In this document: positions 36,395 through 48,834 of the stretch, in pieces
Numbering within the stretch: position 1 is the first letter of the stretch
How the letters are laid out: every line of letters starts with the position of its first letter
Source: Fennellomyces sp. T-0311
Lineage: Eukaryota > Mucoromycota > Mucoromycetes > Mucorales > Lichtheimiaceae
Direction: 5' to 3'
DNA: 64,000 nucleotides
NCBI GenBank assembly: GCA_025266875.1
Contig: JALLLT010000013.1
Span: 558,001-622,000, forward strand
Notes under the pieces: generated by a model
The model's database searches: none
What the model was told of the DNA's origin: nothing
The model's input: only the letters and a program-made list of their open reading frames with translations
Position numbers and translations under genes: made by a program

Positions 36395-37370
36395 ATGCTT
36401 ATCCATCGCCGCACGCTGTTGTCTGTAGCAGCTATCTGGCTATTCATCAACACCAGCATCGCTGCCACCGAAGAACGTGACGAACAGCAACATGTAGTGC
36501 GAGTCGTTCGTGATCAGCAACAACCGCCTTCAGTAACATCGATCGATGCCGTTGCCTTTACCAACGCGCTCAGCGAATACTATGAAAACATCGTGGACCA
36601 AGTCATGTCAACGCTGACCGAGGAAATCACGCTATCTGCACCTCATTCATATATGTCTATTCATCACTACGGCTCTATCCGTCGTGGTATGCAAAACAAA
36701 GCGGCCATGTATTGCAAGCAAGGTCTTTCTCACACATACACGCACTTTTTTTGTATATATAGGCCGCTGCCGAACATCACTTCGTTCATTTGTCCATGAT
36801 CTTCGTGACCATCTCAATCTCATGCGAGCCAATCTCCTTGCTTCCATTCGGCCGTTGGTGGAGTCCAACCTGCCAAGCGTTTTACCACAACAACAGACGT
36901 CCGATATTACGGTGATTGGCGCTGGTTTGACAGAAGATATTCTAGCTTTGAATCGACATATCGGACTACAGCTTGGATTGATTCTGAATGTCGAAGAAGC
37001 AGCCGATATCATCATCAGTCAATCCATGCCAACCAGCGTCTTGTTGCTGGAAGATGTCGCTCATCAACAAGATTCAACAGTTACAGCTGCTCGTTGGACC
37101 AATCGACACGATCAGCTTGTTTTACTAGCAAAAAAGTCGCGCAATACGATGAGTAACGAAGACGACGAGGCAGAGGCGCTGAGATGGCTCGATTCATTAC
37201 GGCAGCAACAGCAAGATATGGAAGAAAGACCAGAATCCCGTGCATTGACACACTGGCTCCGTTCTTGGCTATCGGAAGTCGAAGAGATCCTTCGTGTTCA
37301 GTTTGACGAACGCGTGCAAGATGCCACCCAGTTAATTCTCGAGGACTTTCTCGTGGATGATTCATACTAA
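36395..37370 (+). CDS. Putative secreted helical protein, unknown
   Basis: Two exons: 36395-36686 and 36763-37370 with donor GTATGC, giving 299 residues. A weaker donor, GTCTTT at 36723, would give 311 residues; both keep the frame. The start has a signal-peptide-like segment (LLSVAAIWLFINTSIAA). The rest is helix-rich: FTNALSEYYENIVDQVMSTL, then SFVHDLRDHLNLMRANLLAS, NVEEAADIIISQS and an acidic C-terminus with DSLRQQQQD and ILEDFLVDDSY. No cysteine pattern, catalytic motif or membrane span after the leader is seen. I do not recognise the family. A CT-rich leader supports the chosen ATG. Secretion is inferred from the leader only. Confidence 0.65.
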
Positions 37371-37586
37371 TACCCATTTTATCCTACACCCCGAAAAAAC
37401 AGCAACACGCCCCTTCTTCCACTCCTCATCGACAACCCCTTGTCCTCCCTTTCTTCGCATCTCTAATACTGCCCTTTCACGTTTTTTTTTAATAGCGCAA
37501 ACCTTGTATATAGCTGTTTATGATTTCCTCCTCTCTATGTAAAGATTCCATGAAGAAAGCTTGAAAAAAATAATAATTTACCTGTT

Positions 37587-38292
37587 ATGGACCGAAACTT
37601 GTTTCACCAAGCAATTGAACACTTTTACAACGACACGCAATCGTGTCCTTCTGAAGTGAAATGGACTCTTGTCTCGCAATCCAGAGTAACTATAGCAACC
37701 CTTGCGTGATTGCATAATGGCTCCTTTAACCCATGATCTACAGTACAAGTACCTGACGCGATGTACATTCCATCGGATGGAGAACAGCAATGTGTCAGAC
37801 CAAACACAGGGTGACGAGCTCCTGCAGGTATCGGATCCCGCTACTGCAAATGTAGAACGTGTGCATATGATCAAGCTGGAGCACCACATCGTGTATTCAC
37901 CGGGTTACCAAGTGCCAGTACTTTACTTTAATGGCTATGATGCTGGTAATTAAATAAAAAAGCAATATATAACGTGGACGCTAACCAATGTACATAAAGA
38001 GGGCACGGCGCTATCGCTTGACGACTTGTATCGATGGGTTGTCTCCAAGGAGATGCAGGACAGTTTAAAACATTCCAATACACTCAGTGCGCAGGGATCG
38101 ATTTCGCAAGAGGAGCATCCGGTACTGGGGCTGCCATTCTATTATATCCACCCGTGCGAAACTCAGTCCATGATGCGGTCAATTGCCGGTTCCCACGGTG
38201 AGATCAACATCAGCAATTACATCAAAACATGGCTGTCATTCATCGGTCCGGCAGCACAATGTACACTATCCCACCAACTTTTCTTGCAATGA
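37587..38292 (+). CDS. ATG10: Autophagy E2-like enzyme Atg10
   Basis: E2-like enzyme that conjugates Atg12 to Atg5 during autophagosome formation in the cytosol. Exons 37587-37685, 37744-37945 and 38000-38292, 197 residues. Hallmarks are EHHIVYSPGYQVPVLYFNGY, LSLDDLYRWV, then ISQEEHPVLGLPFYYIHPCE, where the Cys of HPC is the thioester-forming residue, and near the end LSFIGPAAQCTLSHQLF. The length agrees with Atg10 (about 170-220). Atg3 is excluded by its larger size and different flanking motifs. It converges on HSP10, with 77 bp between stops. Confidence 0.9.
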
Positions 38293-38369
38293 ATTTATAT
38301 TATCTACACAACAAAAAAGTATCCCACAACAACCCCGTTTCTATATACTACTTTTTTTTTTACACGGCT

Positions 38370-38885
38370 TTAGTTCTCCTCAACCTTGGCAAGGATTTCA
38401 GAGTCTCGGTACAAGAAGTAGTCCTATGTGTGTGAATAAATTAGTCATCAAACCTGCCAATTCAATTTTCTTGATGTAATTGCTCCTTACCTCGCCCTCA
38501 ACCTTGACGGTGCTGCCACCGAACGATGGCAGGATGATCTTGTCACCAACAGCAACCTGGGGAGCAATGTGCTTGCCATCACGGTCAAGAGCACCCTTGC
38601 CGACGGCAACAACAAGACCGGTGTTGGAAGCTTCCTGGGCCTTCTCGGGGATGTAGATACCAGAGGCGGTTTTCTGATACACAATGCCACTTAGTAACCC
38701 AATCGAACACCCAGCTTTTGTTCGCTTCTTTTTTTACCTGTTGGGGCTTGACACGTTGGACCAAGACGCGATCGAGAAGAGGAACAATGTTCTTAAGCTT
38801 GCCGGCAGCAGACTACATATCATGGAGTTAGTATTCGGTGCTTTTTCATTGCTGGTCATGACGAATGGTCAATAGGACTTACCAT
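38370..38885 (-). CDS. HSP10: Mitochondrial 10-kDa co-chaperonin (Hsp10/GroES)
   Basis: Lid of the mitochondrial Hsp60 folding chamber, 104 residues. Four coding exons: 38885-38883 (the ATG alone), 38812-38738, 38673-38491 and 38423-38370. The protein starts M-SAAGKLKNIVPLLDRVLVQ, then the mobile loop KTASGIYIPEKAQEA, GALDRDGKHIAPQVAVGDKI, LPSFGGSTVKVEGE, and ends DYFLYRDSEILAKVEEN. The ATG is directly followed by a consensus donor GTAAGTC, and no in-frame ATG exists in the second exon, so the single-codon exon is well supported. The N-terminus is not cleaved in known Hsp10 proteins and acts as the import signal. A heat-shock-element-like site lies 77 bp upstream. Confidence 0.95.
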
Positions 38886-40968
38886 TTTTTTGAGACAATA
38901 AAGAGAAAAAGAAGTGAGTTTTCGCAGACGAGTCGGTGTTGAACTTTTCGTGTTTTGTGGTTTCGAGAGACTTCCAGCAAGCCAACAAGTGACTGCTTCA
39001 CTGACCAGGCAAGTGCGGGGTAAACCTGGGCGGAGATGAATTACATGGCTCGAGTTTTGTTGATTGGACCATGCACGGCCGCTGATTTGAAGCCGTGGAA
39101 ACCGACCTGAGCTCACTCAATCTATTCTCAGATCATCATGGTCTTTCGATTAACTCCTTCCCTGGCGCACTATAAACGTGTGTCATTCCAGAGGGATATA
39201 TATCTATATATACCGGAAGATGTATGGTTCACTCCAATGAATATTGGCCGATCAACACTATGAGAGCCCGTTCGTTTGTAATACGGTTTTAAGGTTTCCA
39301 TGTACTCAGATCCTGCGTACTGGTTGAGAAAGAATCCGCGGAGTACAAGATTCGAACATTGTAGTAGACGGATTTAAATAGTCAACTGCGCATGTAGTAT
39401 TCTATGCGTCATTTTCGATTGCAGCGTTGGAAACTTTAGTGAGATCAGAATGGATAGTAGATGTATATCAATTAGGGATTAAACTGAAGCATGGGATATA
39501 GTGCTGTGGCTGCTCAATACATATTACGTAACATGTGCTCTTTCATTTCTTCCCCGTGGTGGTTACCGCGTATAAAACCGGTGAATGAGGGGAAAGCTTA
39601 CTTAAAAGATATGACATATTTTGTATTTAACGATATTCAGAGATCATGGTGTACTGTATTTAAAGGCTTTTAATATTTTTACCATCTTAGAATCCGCGGT
39701 GAATACCAAGGAAACGAACATGTATGGGAACGAGAGGTCGCATTGCTAACCAGTATGAGTGCGATTCTGACCAAAGCACCAAGGTGGTCTAGAGCTGTAT
39801 CTGAACTTTTGAGATTTGGTAGTCACCATAAGTACAGGGAAAACTTCATTTATGTTGTATTTTGTGTGCTATCAAATGCCCAAAGTCTTTTTGGTATCCT
39901 AGAAACGGTGGTAGCATCTGCAATACGTAAATAGTATATGAAAGAGAGTAGAAGATATAATGATTGGTTGTCCCAGTAAGCGTTCAGAGGTAATGAGTAC
40001 ATATTGGCTCGGGAAGAAAAGCATAGAACGCCAATGATTTACTTTTATCAACTCCGTATGATACTTTGGAGGAAAAATTACCTTTGGACCTCATTTATAT
40101 ACCTGGATACACCTCTGAAATGCTAAAACAGGCACCAATGTTCATTTTTCGGTCTTCGCCTTGTCGATTATGCACAGAACGTGGTATGGTTAGACTTTCT
40201 GTGTTATTTTACTTCTATTCTACTGCTTTTCTTACCAATTCAGACCATTTCAAACACTAGGCAAGTAAAAAAACGTGACCATAGCTGATATTTGAGATAA
40301 ATTTTCATTCGATCGCTGGTTACATAACTACAACCGCCATCAAATGTGTCTTTTTTTCCCTTTACAAATTATTAGTACATCAAGTAAATCTAATCGCTCG
40401 GTGAGCCCGTAAATACGTCTAAAATATTTTACTTGCATATACCGAAATTCTTTATCTAGCTGCTCCTTAAAATGCCTACCCGAACCTCTGGGAGTGCCCT
40501 TGTTTTTCTATAATTTGTACATATACACAATGTAAATCGAATCGCTAGATAAACCATCAAAAGCGTTTCTAGTTATCGCTTGGGCGCTTTTTCCGGTTCA
40601 TCTAGCGCTTAAAGCAACTTGATTACTTGGAAAAATTAGCAAAAGTGGTAATGTAAAGTACGTACGTAGAAAGTTAAACCAGATGGCATCCCAGGCATAA
40701 TTGGCGAGATAAGGTACTAGAAAGTGAATAATAATGACTTTCTAAGCTGATTACAACAACTCAGATGTATCTACACCGATGCTCAAAACACCAATCGAAA
40801 AAGCAATATGCGTAGTAAAATAAGAGGTTGCTTTGCTAAACAACAGGTGTAAGCTCGAGTGCAAAAACGATATTGTGGTTTAAAGTTATATCTGAACTTT
40901 CAACTTTAATTCTAGACTACGTATATACAATCGCCCATGTCAGATCAGTTTCCTTTTTCGACAAACAT
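38886..40968. other. Gene-poor stretch between HSP10 and SSF1
   Basis: About 2.1 kb. The right-hand side of the HSP10 promoter is followed by AT-rich DNA with frames of 60-65 codons that lack motifs. Nothing else is recognised except the putative heat-shock element. Confidence 0.5.
38962..38974 (-). promoter_or_regulatory. Heat-shock-element-like site upstream of HSP10
   Basis: TTCGAGAGACTTC fits three 5-bp units TTCnnGAAnnTTC with one mismatch (GAG for GAA). Its place 77-89 bp upstream of the HSP10 ATG fits an Hsf1 site. A single imperfect site is weak evidence. Confidence 0.4.
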
Positions 40969-42385
40969 TTATTCATCGTCTCCATCTTCATCCTCACTAC
41001 CTTCGTCGTCCTCGCCCAAGGAAAGCTCCGCATTATCATCGACCACATCTTCCTCGTACCCTTCGTTATCCTCCTTCTCGTTTTCTTCATCAGCATCGTC
41101 ATCGTGTTTCCGTTTGCCAGTCCGCAATTTATGTTCTTCCTTTTCTTTCTGCTTCCGCTCGACATTGGCATCCTGAGCCAGTTTACGCTGAGCCTTATCT
41201 TCCTTGATCTTTTGTCGCTTCCGTTCATTTTCAAGAATCTCTTGCTTGGACTTGCGAACTATTTGAGCTGCATGTTAGAACCTTTTGCTTTCCATTAAAA
41301 TAAAGATAAACTTACCATATTTGTGGTACAATACTTCGCCACCGCACAGTCCGTTCTCAACCTTGATAAGATCCAATGTCAAACGCGGGCCCAGTTCTTG
41401 TAATCGCACCGCACGTTGATCGTTCTTTCTGTTGTTGCGGCCAGGATAGTTCTGTGCAAGCGTCACTACCGAATCAGGGCCATCCTCAACATCGCTTTCC
41501 GAGACAATGGCTTCCTTGAGCACATAATCGGAAATGTCGTCGTAGTTGCTGAGATCAGGCACGTCCGTGTTGATGATTCGCTTGATAGATTTGGATATAC
41601 CCGTTGCCTTGACGCCGATCGCATAATGTCGCAGATCAATCATGCCGGTATCTTCGTTGTAATTGAATAGGAGCACGCGTCGCGTTTGTGATAATTGAAC
41701 CTATTTGATCCATCGTTCATCATGTACGCTCTTCTATCTTGTTTGGCGGTATTGCACTTACTGTTTGGACATCGATGGAAGGAAACATGTTTTGCAGCAT
41801 GGCTGTCATGACCTTGAACTGCTTGCCTTCCTGCTTAAAGTTGTTCAACACAAGCAAAGGACTCGATTCGTGTTTGGCCGACGATGTTTTGGGCTGCTTC
41901 TGCAAGGCCAGACAGTCCTTGGCCAACGCATATTCTGCTACTCGGAAGGTAAGTGTGGGACCGCGCGGGACACGTGCAATACGCAGATTCACGTTGGCTT
42001 CGGTGCGACTAAAGATCAAAAAGTGGGTAATGCCGAGCTGTCCAGCCACCATGACAAAGTCCTTTAAGCGGTTCGTTCGTCGTTCCTGTTTTGGTTACAA
42101 ATAAAACAGGTATGTGAGCTGGTCTGCACACAGATGGCTCAACAACGTGTCACGGTCTACCCTCAAGTTGGTTGCAGTGTACGGTTCCATGATTCGTCGC
42201 ACGTCTCGAACAAGTGTTGTGAGCGATCGGCCGACCGATCCAGATCGCATGACAAAACTTCTGGGAATCTTATTCAAGTCCTCGTCGGTGGGCTTGACGT
42301 GTGTTCTCGTCTTTCTCTAAGGATCCCAGTGTCAGATCATTGCGTGCGCTGGGTCGAATGGAGGCAAGTTTACCTTGCGTCCCAT
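40969..42385 (-). CDS. SSF1: 60S assembly factor Ssf1 / Peter Pan, Brix domain
   Basis: Nucleolar Brix protein needed for 27SA2 processing in the pre-60S particle. Exons 42385-42374, 42316-42161, 42085-41762, 41700-41316 and 41258-40969, 388 residues. The first exon codes only MGRK. Family blocks: RKTRTHVK, IPRSFVMRSGSVGRS, RIMEPYTATNL, DFVMVAGQLGITHFLIFSRT, LRIARVPRGPTLTFRVAEY, SPLLVLNN, MFPSIDVQT, LRHYAIGVKATGISKSIKRI and LQELGPRLTLDLIKVENGL, then a charged Lys/Glu- and Asp-rich tail. It is a paralogue of RPF1 in the same window but is recognised separately by ITHFLIFS and RHYAI. It is divergent from the thiamine pyrophosphokinase gene, 142 bp apart. Confidence 0.95.
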
Positions 42386-42527
42386 GGCTGTAATATGTCA
42401 AAAAGAGATCCTCGAGAAAAAAAATATTTTTTTCATGCTGCCATAATAGTTAGCCACCTCCGCTTCGGCTCCACTTTCTTCCGTTCGAATTCTTCTCTTT
42501 CAACGAAATAAAACGGTTGCGTGCCTC

Positions 42528-43700
42528 ATGAACAGCTTAAAGATGATACACCACCTGTGCCCGACCAACATATTCATGCGCGATGCAAAGATCAAGCAGT
42601 ATGCATTGATCATTGTCAATCAGCCAATCTACCATTTACCGACGTTCGAACGTCTCTGGGCCAATGGTAACTATGCACGTTCAGGGTTTTAGAGCAACGG
42701 AGAGATTTTAACGTGTTTATGCTAGCAACGCTGCGTTATTGTGCCGACGGAGGCTCCAACCGGTTATTCGAAGCTTACAAACACGACCCAAACAAACGTG
42801 AACAGTAAGTTTTGGCAGTCTGTTTGTTTGTTGTGTGTGTCTTATTCCTTTTTTTTTATGTAGATATTTGCCTGATGAAATCCGTGGTGATCTAGATTCC
42901 ATGCGACCCGATGTGCGCGCATACTACGAGAGCAAGGTAGCCTATCAAAACGCACGCTTGCATGAGACGCCGTGCATTAACCCCGTACTACCAGAGCGTC
43001 AAGATCACGCAGGTGACTGAACAAGAATCGACAGATTTCGAAAAGGTCGTTGCATTGGTCGATGAAAAAGAGAAACAGATGGGCAAGAGTGTAGGCTTTT
43101 TTTCCCTTCAATCTGGTGATGATCGTTACACCGGATGATCTGACGCTCATTGTAGTTTGATATCGTCGCGTTGTCAGGTTTGGGCGGCCGATTCGATCAG
43201 GCCATGCGAATGATCAGTACGCTATTTATGATGAAGGATCGAGTGGATCGACGGATGATCATTGTGGCTGAAGAGTGTCTGGCGGTGCTTCTTGATAAGG
43301 TAATGTAAACAGAATCTTGGAATGTCAGAGCCACTGAAAAGCTGCGCACAGGGCACCCATCAGATTCACTGTCAGCAGCAATATGAAGGTTTGAGGAATG
43401 CGATAGACGGGAACAAGTGATTAATTACTCGCGCTAGGCCCCAACTGCGGCTTCATTCCCATCGGCGAGCCATCCACTGTCACAACACGGGGCTTGGAAT
43501 GGGATTTAGGTAGATACCTTATCAAGATATCCGTTTCTTATCCTAACTCGCCATATATAGTGCGTCACAAGTGCCAGTTTGGGGGCATGGTAAGCTCATC
43601 CAACCACATCGTCAGCGACGTAATAGAGATCGAAACGGACGCGCCTCTTGTGTGGACCACAGAACTGAAGCAAGGCGACGACGACGACCTATCACAGTAG
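42528..43700 (+). CDS. THI80: Thiamine pyrophosphokinase
   Basis: Transfers pyrophosphate from ATP to thiamine, making thiamine diphosphate in the cytosol. Eight exons: 42528-42666, 42726-42804, 42864-42936, 42995-43090, 43156-43299, 43352-43388, 43438-43509 and 43561-43700, for 259 residues. Motifs: ALIIVNQPI, RYCADGGSNRLFEAY, the metal/ATP site IRGDLDSMRPDV, QESTDFEKVVALV, ALSGLGGRFDQAMRMISTL, then the C-terminal lobe NCGFIPIGEPSTVTTRGLEWDL and FGGMVSSSNHI with the substrate-binding S-N. The length is in the family's range (about 240-320). The exon of 37 bp is among the shortest in the window, and every junction keeps the frame. Confidence 0.95.
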
Positions 43701-43893
43701 CAGAAACGTTTATTCCAGCGGTACACCACCCGGAAGCAAGAGCCTAAATAGACTATAGATAACACTTTTTTCCCACATGTTTTATATTGAGATACGCTCC
43801 GCCAAAGCGAGCACAGTATAATCAATCTCAGCCTTTTCGATTCGAAAATACACTTCTTGTTCACACGGCAACCATATATATTTCTTGCTTCAA

Positions 43894-45676
43894 ATGACCC
43901 AGCGCCAGCCCAATCAACCAGCCCTGGGTGATTATTGTCTTCTTCATGCTGCTCCTGTCCCAATGTACGAGCCACAAGCCGAGGACATTCTATGTGACGA
44001 GAATCTGTTGGACCTTTTCCGCATTATAAAGCAGGTCCTCCGAAAAAAGCGCGATCCCGAACGATTGGCCCGATTATTCTTTTGTGTCTCGTATGCGCTC
44101 GGTGACCATGTTAAATTCCACAAGCCTGTGCACGAAAACAAGATTATATTCGACGACCGTAGCTTTGGTGCCCATGCAGTGCGATTGCCCGCCACAGCCA
44201 GTTGCTGTGGATCCATACGAAGAGCCATCAGTCGCAAAGAGGACGCCTTCAAATGGCCAGACACTGCCTCAATGTCCTCTACTTCATCAACCACCTCCTC
44301 AGCTTCTCCCATTACCAAACTTCTCAATGTACCTTTTATAACCCAACAACGACCGCCAGTCGAAGATGCCCGGTCACCTTTATCTTCGTCCGACGATACC
44401 TCCACCGACGCTTTCACAGTACGGCCCTATACCAATTTTAGACCGCTGTATCCCTCGGATGCTGCACCGTCGCCACCGCTTCCAACACGCCGATTCGAAC
44501 ATCCTGCCAAATACACCCAACTCGGCAGTCCCCTGGATATAAGTGAAGCTTCCGACACCAGCAAGGAATATGTCATGGAGCCCAAACAGCGTGGATTTTA
44601 TTATCAAGACGGTCGAATTACTCGAGAACCCGTGCTTCTTCAGCGATATGCTGAACACGGCATATTGACACACGCATCATTAATGCGAAAGCGGAAAAGA
44701 CAAAATGGCGATCAACCAACAGATTTAATGGCTCCATCGCCTGTCGTAACGAAGAAACCAAAGATACCCCATCGCCATGGCGAATTTGAACAAAGACGTA
44801 AGTGAAACGGCAGTCATGACAACGAATCCCAAAACTTACGACGCAAATATAATAGGCGACGACATTATTGGTCGTATGCGTAGTATTACGATGACGGATT
44901 TGGAACAAAAAGCAGAACGATTACCCGACAATTACTCACTTGCGATCGAACAAGTGGCATTACCTGCAGCAGAAGCGATTTCTTCACCTGACCGAGCGGC
45001 CGAACTACTCGAGCCATCACTGAGGATTCTAACGAGCCACTCCAATATGAAGCCTCATCTGGATAATGGCATGAACCAAAACGGCATTTACTACAATACC
45101 GATTATTTCCGACTCTATCTCGCCTTTGAACAATTCCAAACCACATTTGCGACCTTGTTCCCCAACGAAGTTGTCAAAATGCCTCAATGGGGAAGCGACG
45201 CATTCAACAACAACAGCAGTGAATTTTTGGCATCGTATTCATCGGATCGAGATCGCGATCGCGATCGCAATGCCAATATGAAAGCGTATCGAAGCTGGAT
45301 TGAACCGTTATTGACGGAGACGAATTGGGCAGCTTTCCGACGAAATATTGTCGTGGGTGAGCGCATGATGCAATTGACCAAGGTTGTTGGCCAAGGTGTC
45401 TTGCTGATGACCAAGGAATTGAGTGGATCTAAACTCCATCTCACCTTTACAAACAATGAATGGGATGAATTTATCACTGGTTTGAGTTCAGGTCGATGGG
45501 ATCAAACTATTCATTGGGATGTTTCTCCACCGATACGGAGCAACAATAATGTTTCGCTCCTGGTGAGTGAATTGCGCCAAAAGTTTGCAACCGCGTTTTG
45601 GTTCCATCCAGAAGGTCTTATCCTCTCTGCAGACGACCGCAGAATAGCGATAACATCAGATCAAAGCAAGAAGTAA
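43894..45676 (+). CDS. Unrecognised 574-residue protein
   Basis: Two exons, 43894-44797 and 44856-45676, joined by a GTAAGTG intron. The N-terminal 105 residues look folded (CLLHAAPVPMYEPQAEDILC, ENLLDLFRIIKQVLRKKRDP, RLARLFFCVSYALGDHVKFH). A Ser/Thr/Pro-rich middle follows and then a basic patch (MRKRKRQ, VTKKPKIPHR) that may be a nuclear signal. The C-terminal part is helical (DYFRLYLAFEQFQTTFATLF, SWIEPLLTETNWAAFRRNIV, ERMMQLTKVVGQGVLLMTKE). A repetitive DRDRDRDRN lies near residue 430. No catalytic motif or known domain is recognised. The joint HGEFEQRR-DDIIGRMRS is continuous in frame, so this is one gene rather than two. Confidence 0.75.
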
Positions 45677-46505
45677 ATAGTCTATCTTACTGTGTACAAC
45701 TTAATTTTTTTTTTATGCATCATCTCGTACATTCTATAAACACCGCAATGCTTGAACCCCAATCACTATTACTGCTTGCTATTAAGATCTATGGGTAAAC
45801 TTAGTACTTGCCATTTATCCTGGCCCTGTAATGTGTTCTGTCGTACGTACGTTCGTTGGGTCTTGATACCGGACCGATCATGGGAGCCAAGTTGAACAGC
45901 TGTCAAACAAGGATCAATCAACTATGCCATATGGGTCATGCGTACGTTGAAAAGTAGATGCCAACGGGAACTTTCCACTTATTGATCGGTATCCAAGTAC
46001 AAACCGTGTCCAGTTTCAACAGATTGACTTAATCTCATGTGGTATAGGCTCCCAGTTTTAAGGAGATCCATTAAAAACGCAAAGTGCGTAAGATATGTAT
46101 TCAGCTCCGGAAAAATGAACACTACTGCATTAACAATGACCGTACTGGAAGCATTGTAATCAAGTGCAATACGCGCTTAGCAACGCATCTGTAGTATATA
46201 TCCTTAGTGAGTTCTTTTATAGCCTCGATTCAAAGCATATTACGTGGGAACCGATGTTCACACCTGGTCTATAAATCATTTGTTTCGTACACTTTAAATG
46301 ATGATGGCATATCTGCGTCAGTGCGTACATGTTATATCCTTTGCGGAGGTGAATGGCATTTCCTTCGCACTGACGAATTGTCGCGTCAAATGACGAATGG
46401 AGTACATCTATCTAGACATTTGATGATTCGCGACCTACGTAATTTTTTGTTCTGAAAAGGATCACGATGACTTGATCTCTCAATGTCCCACAGATGAAGT
46501 TGAGG
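45677..46505. other. Intergenic stretch
   Basis: About 830 bp. The 3' UTR of the preceding gene is followed by AT-rich sequence with no recognised coding content. Confidence 0.5.
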
Positions 46506-46513
46506 TATATAAG
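46506..46513 (+). promoter_or_regulatory. TATA box of the small candidate gene
   Basis: TATATAAG lies 55 bp before the ATG at 46568. The leader in between ends in a short C/T-rich stretch, a normal fungal core-promoter arrangement. Confidence 0.45.
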
Positions 46514-46567
46514 CGCATTTTCTGACAAGCAATACAAGATGCCATTCAAATACCTACCTCTTTACAA

Positions 46568-47205
46568 ATGTTCTCTCGTGTCCTCAACCTTTTAGTGCCT
46601 CCTACGTTCCAACCGCTGACTCCCAGCGAAGCCTATGCGCCCGCAGACTCGTCTGATTCTTTCGATACATATCCTTGCGAATGTGTCGACGATTCCGAGG
46701 TGGCTGAATTTGACAAAACTGATCCCTGGGACTTGGTCAGCTGTCATGATATTATGCCTGCCGATGCTAGTGTTTACAATCGACGAGATAAATGAGTTTG
46801 TGTTCACTGACCTCGGAACCTTTATTGTATATATGTAGCCTATACCTCCAGATGTCATGGACTCTGCTTGCAAACGTCCACCTATTCCGCGCATAGACTT
46901 GCTTCCACCATGCATGATATTTTTAGGTAGAGTGTGTAACAATTGTGTTGAAGGGATACCAGTATTAAGAGCGGTTATTTGATTTCTTGTATGTAGACGG
47001 CCTTAAATTGAAGAGTACAAAACAGAATTTATGTAAGAACGAAACCATGATCTACGACGTTGCAGACGGACCTCTATCAGTGATCTCCATACGTCAAGTA
47101 TCATATGTAAGTGATTGCACTCTGGACCTTCTTCCACGCTTGTTATTAAAATATACCACCTATCTCAGTAAGAAATACTATTTTCATTACGGAAAGAACA
47201 TATAA
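46568..47205 (+). CDS. Small candidate gene, 166 residues, unknown
   Basis: A consistent three-exon chain: 46568-46771, 46839-46926 and 46997-47205, with donors GTTTAC and GTAGAG. The protein starts MFSRVLNLLVPPTFQPLTP, continues acidic and Cys-containing (DTYPCECVDDSEVAEFDK), then PIPPDVMDSACKRPPIPRID, and ends with DGLKLKSTKQNL and a Tyr-rich tail. All joints keep the frame, but the donors are weak. The upstream TATA box supports transcription. No family is recognised and there are no catalytic motifs. It may be a young or lineage-specific gene, or a relic. Confidence 0.4.
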
Positions 47206-48834
47206 GTATTGCTTACTTCACAGTTTCAAGGAGAAAATGCACATACGACCTCACACTATAGAATCCTGGTATAGCATTGATATTTCGTCATATTCCAAAT
47301 AAAGCCGCATTATTACTTGTATCATGTCATTATTAGCATATGCCGATCCGTCTTCTGGTGGATGGCATCGATCAATAGATGACCATATACCCGATCATTA
47401 TTGTAAAAATGGAAGTGTTTCAAAAGTGGCAGTCCATCGCAAGTCCGGCTCGAGCAAAAAATGGCATGTTGGACAGGATTTGTGAAATGGCTTCATTTGG
47501 TAAAAAGCTTACCGAAGTTTTAATTCGGGTGGTCTGTTTCAGCACACGACATGGCTTGATCAGTTCTAGTCGTTCGGGGCATGTAATTGGGAGAATGTCA
47601 ACGCCTTTCTTGTTGTCAAAAAGGGCGTTTCTCAGCTTATCCTGGAGAGCAAAAGGATATTTCTGCCGCGAGATACGTGATCATTATGAACAATTGTCCT
47701 GTTGCTGTCAATCAACGCACTGCTATAGTCATTATTCATTTCGTGTGCAGCGGTGCGATGCGTTGAGTACTTGTGTGTATAAATTGATTGACTGATTATA
47801 GTCGCCCGCGACCTACGCTCGACTTTTTTCACGAAATTCCTCTTGTGTGGCATTTAGATTGAGATCGTGACATGTCAGGCATTGAGTAAGTATGTGTTTT
47901 AATGAGCCGTAGTCGCTTGAGATCCAAAGATTGGCATCATTGTCAATATGGAAAAGGAAGGAGTAGGCTCCACACGCGATGTGCTGCTGCGATACGTAAC
48001 AGTATCATCATATGGCGTGCTGTCCCATACACTTACATCACCTTTTGCTCGTTCTACATGTTGACAATGTATACACACAAGTACCACAGATATAATGGAA
48101 AGGCAAAATCACTAGCGTATTCCTCTTAAGCTTTATGAGGTTCCTGACGTATTTTTTATAGTATATCAATGAGAAAAAGGTCTACTACCCCCTAGAAATA
48201 AAGTTATAGATAAACGACCTTTTTCATTTTCACATAAAATACAAGCATCTGTCGCGCTCGTGCTAAAAGCATACAATAGAGATACTACGCATGACGATTC
48301 ATTAAAAGAGCCCAGCCATATTTTCCTCGAACCGTCGAGGGAAAGTTTCCGGTTGTCGTTCAAATTAAGCAGTATAGGGCAAACCAGATGAGACCTTGGC
48401 CGAGAAACTCTTCCAATTATCAAGAGATCTGACCCCGCGATGTGCGATACATGAACCGGGTTTTTCATGCAAGATCTTGTATTTTTCCTCTGACGCATTC
48501 TTGAAAAGTGACTTCACGGCTCAATATTCTTATGAGGAAGCTGAACACGAGCCTTCAAAGTTCAAGATAATATATCACCAAAATCAATTCATGTAGATTG
48601 CGTCTCTGTGCTTTTTTTTTCGATCAGCTCTCGAATGACAATGGCTGTCGCGATACTAATATCTTTTGTTGATATCCAATGCTGACTCTTCCCAGATTCA
48701 ACTGTATCAACGATATAATAACCACAGATTTTTAAAACGCGACTCTGTAGTACCAAATACTAGCGTTTATATGTACATCGCAATAGATGGCGGATCTTTA
48801 CATGTATATCTAGAGTAAAAGAGTCTTGTTTGTT
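47206..48834. other. Gene-poor stretch
   Basis: About 1.6 kb with short frames only (up to 138 codons, no ATG-supported gene with motifs). Nothing is recognised. Confidence 0.45.

Noticed and set aside
36395..36722. Longer first exon ending at the GTCTTT donor
   Set aside because: It is in frame, but the GTATGC donor 36 bp upstream fits consensus better; the longer form is kept only as an alternative.
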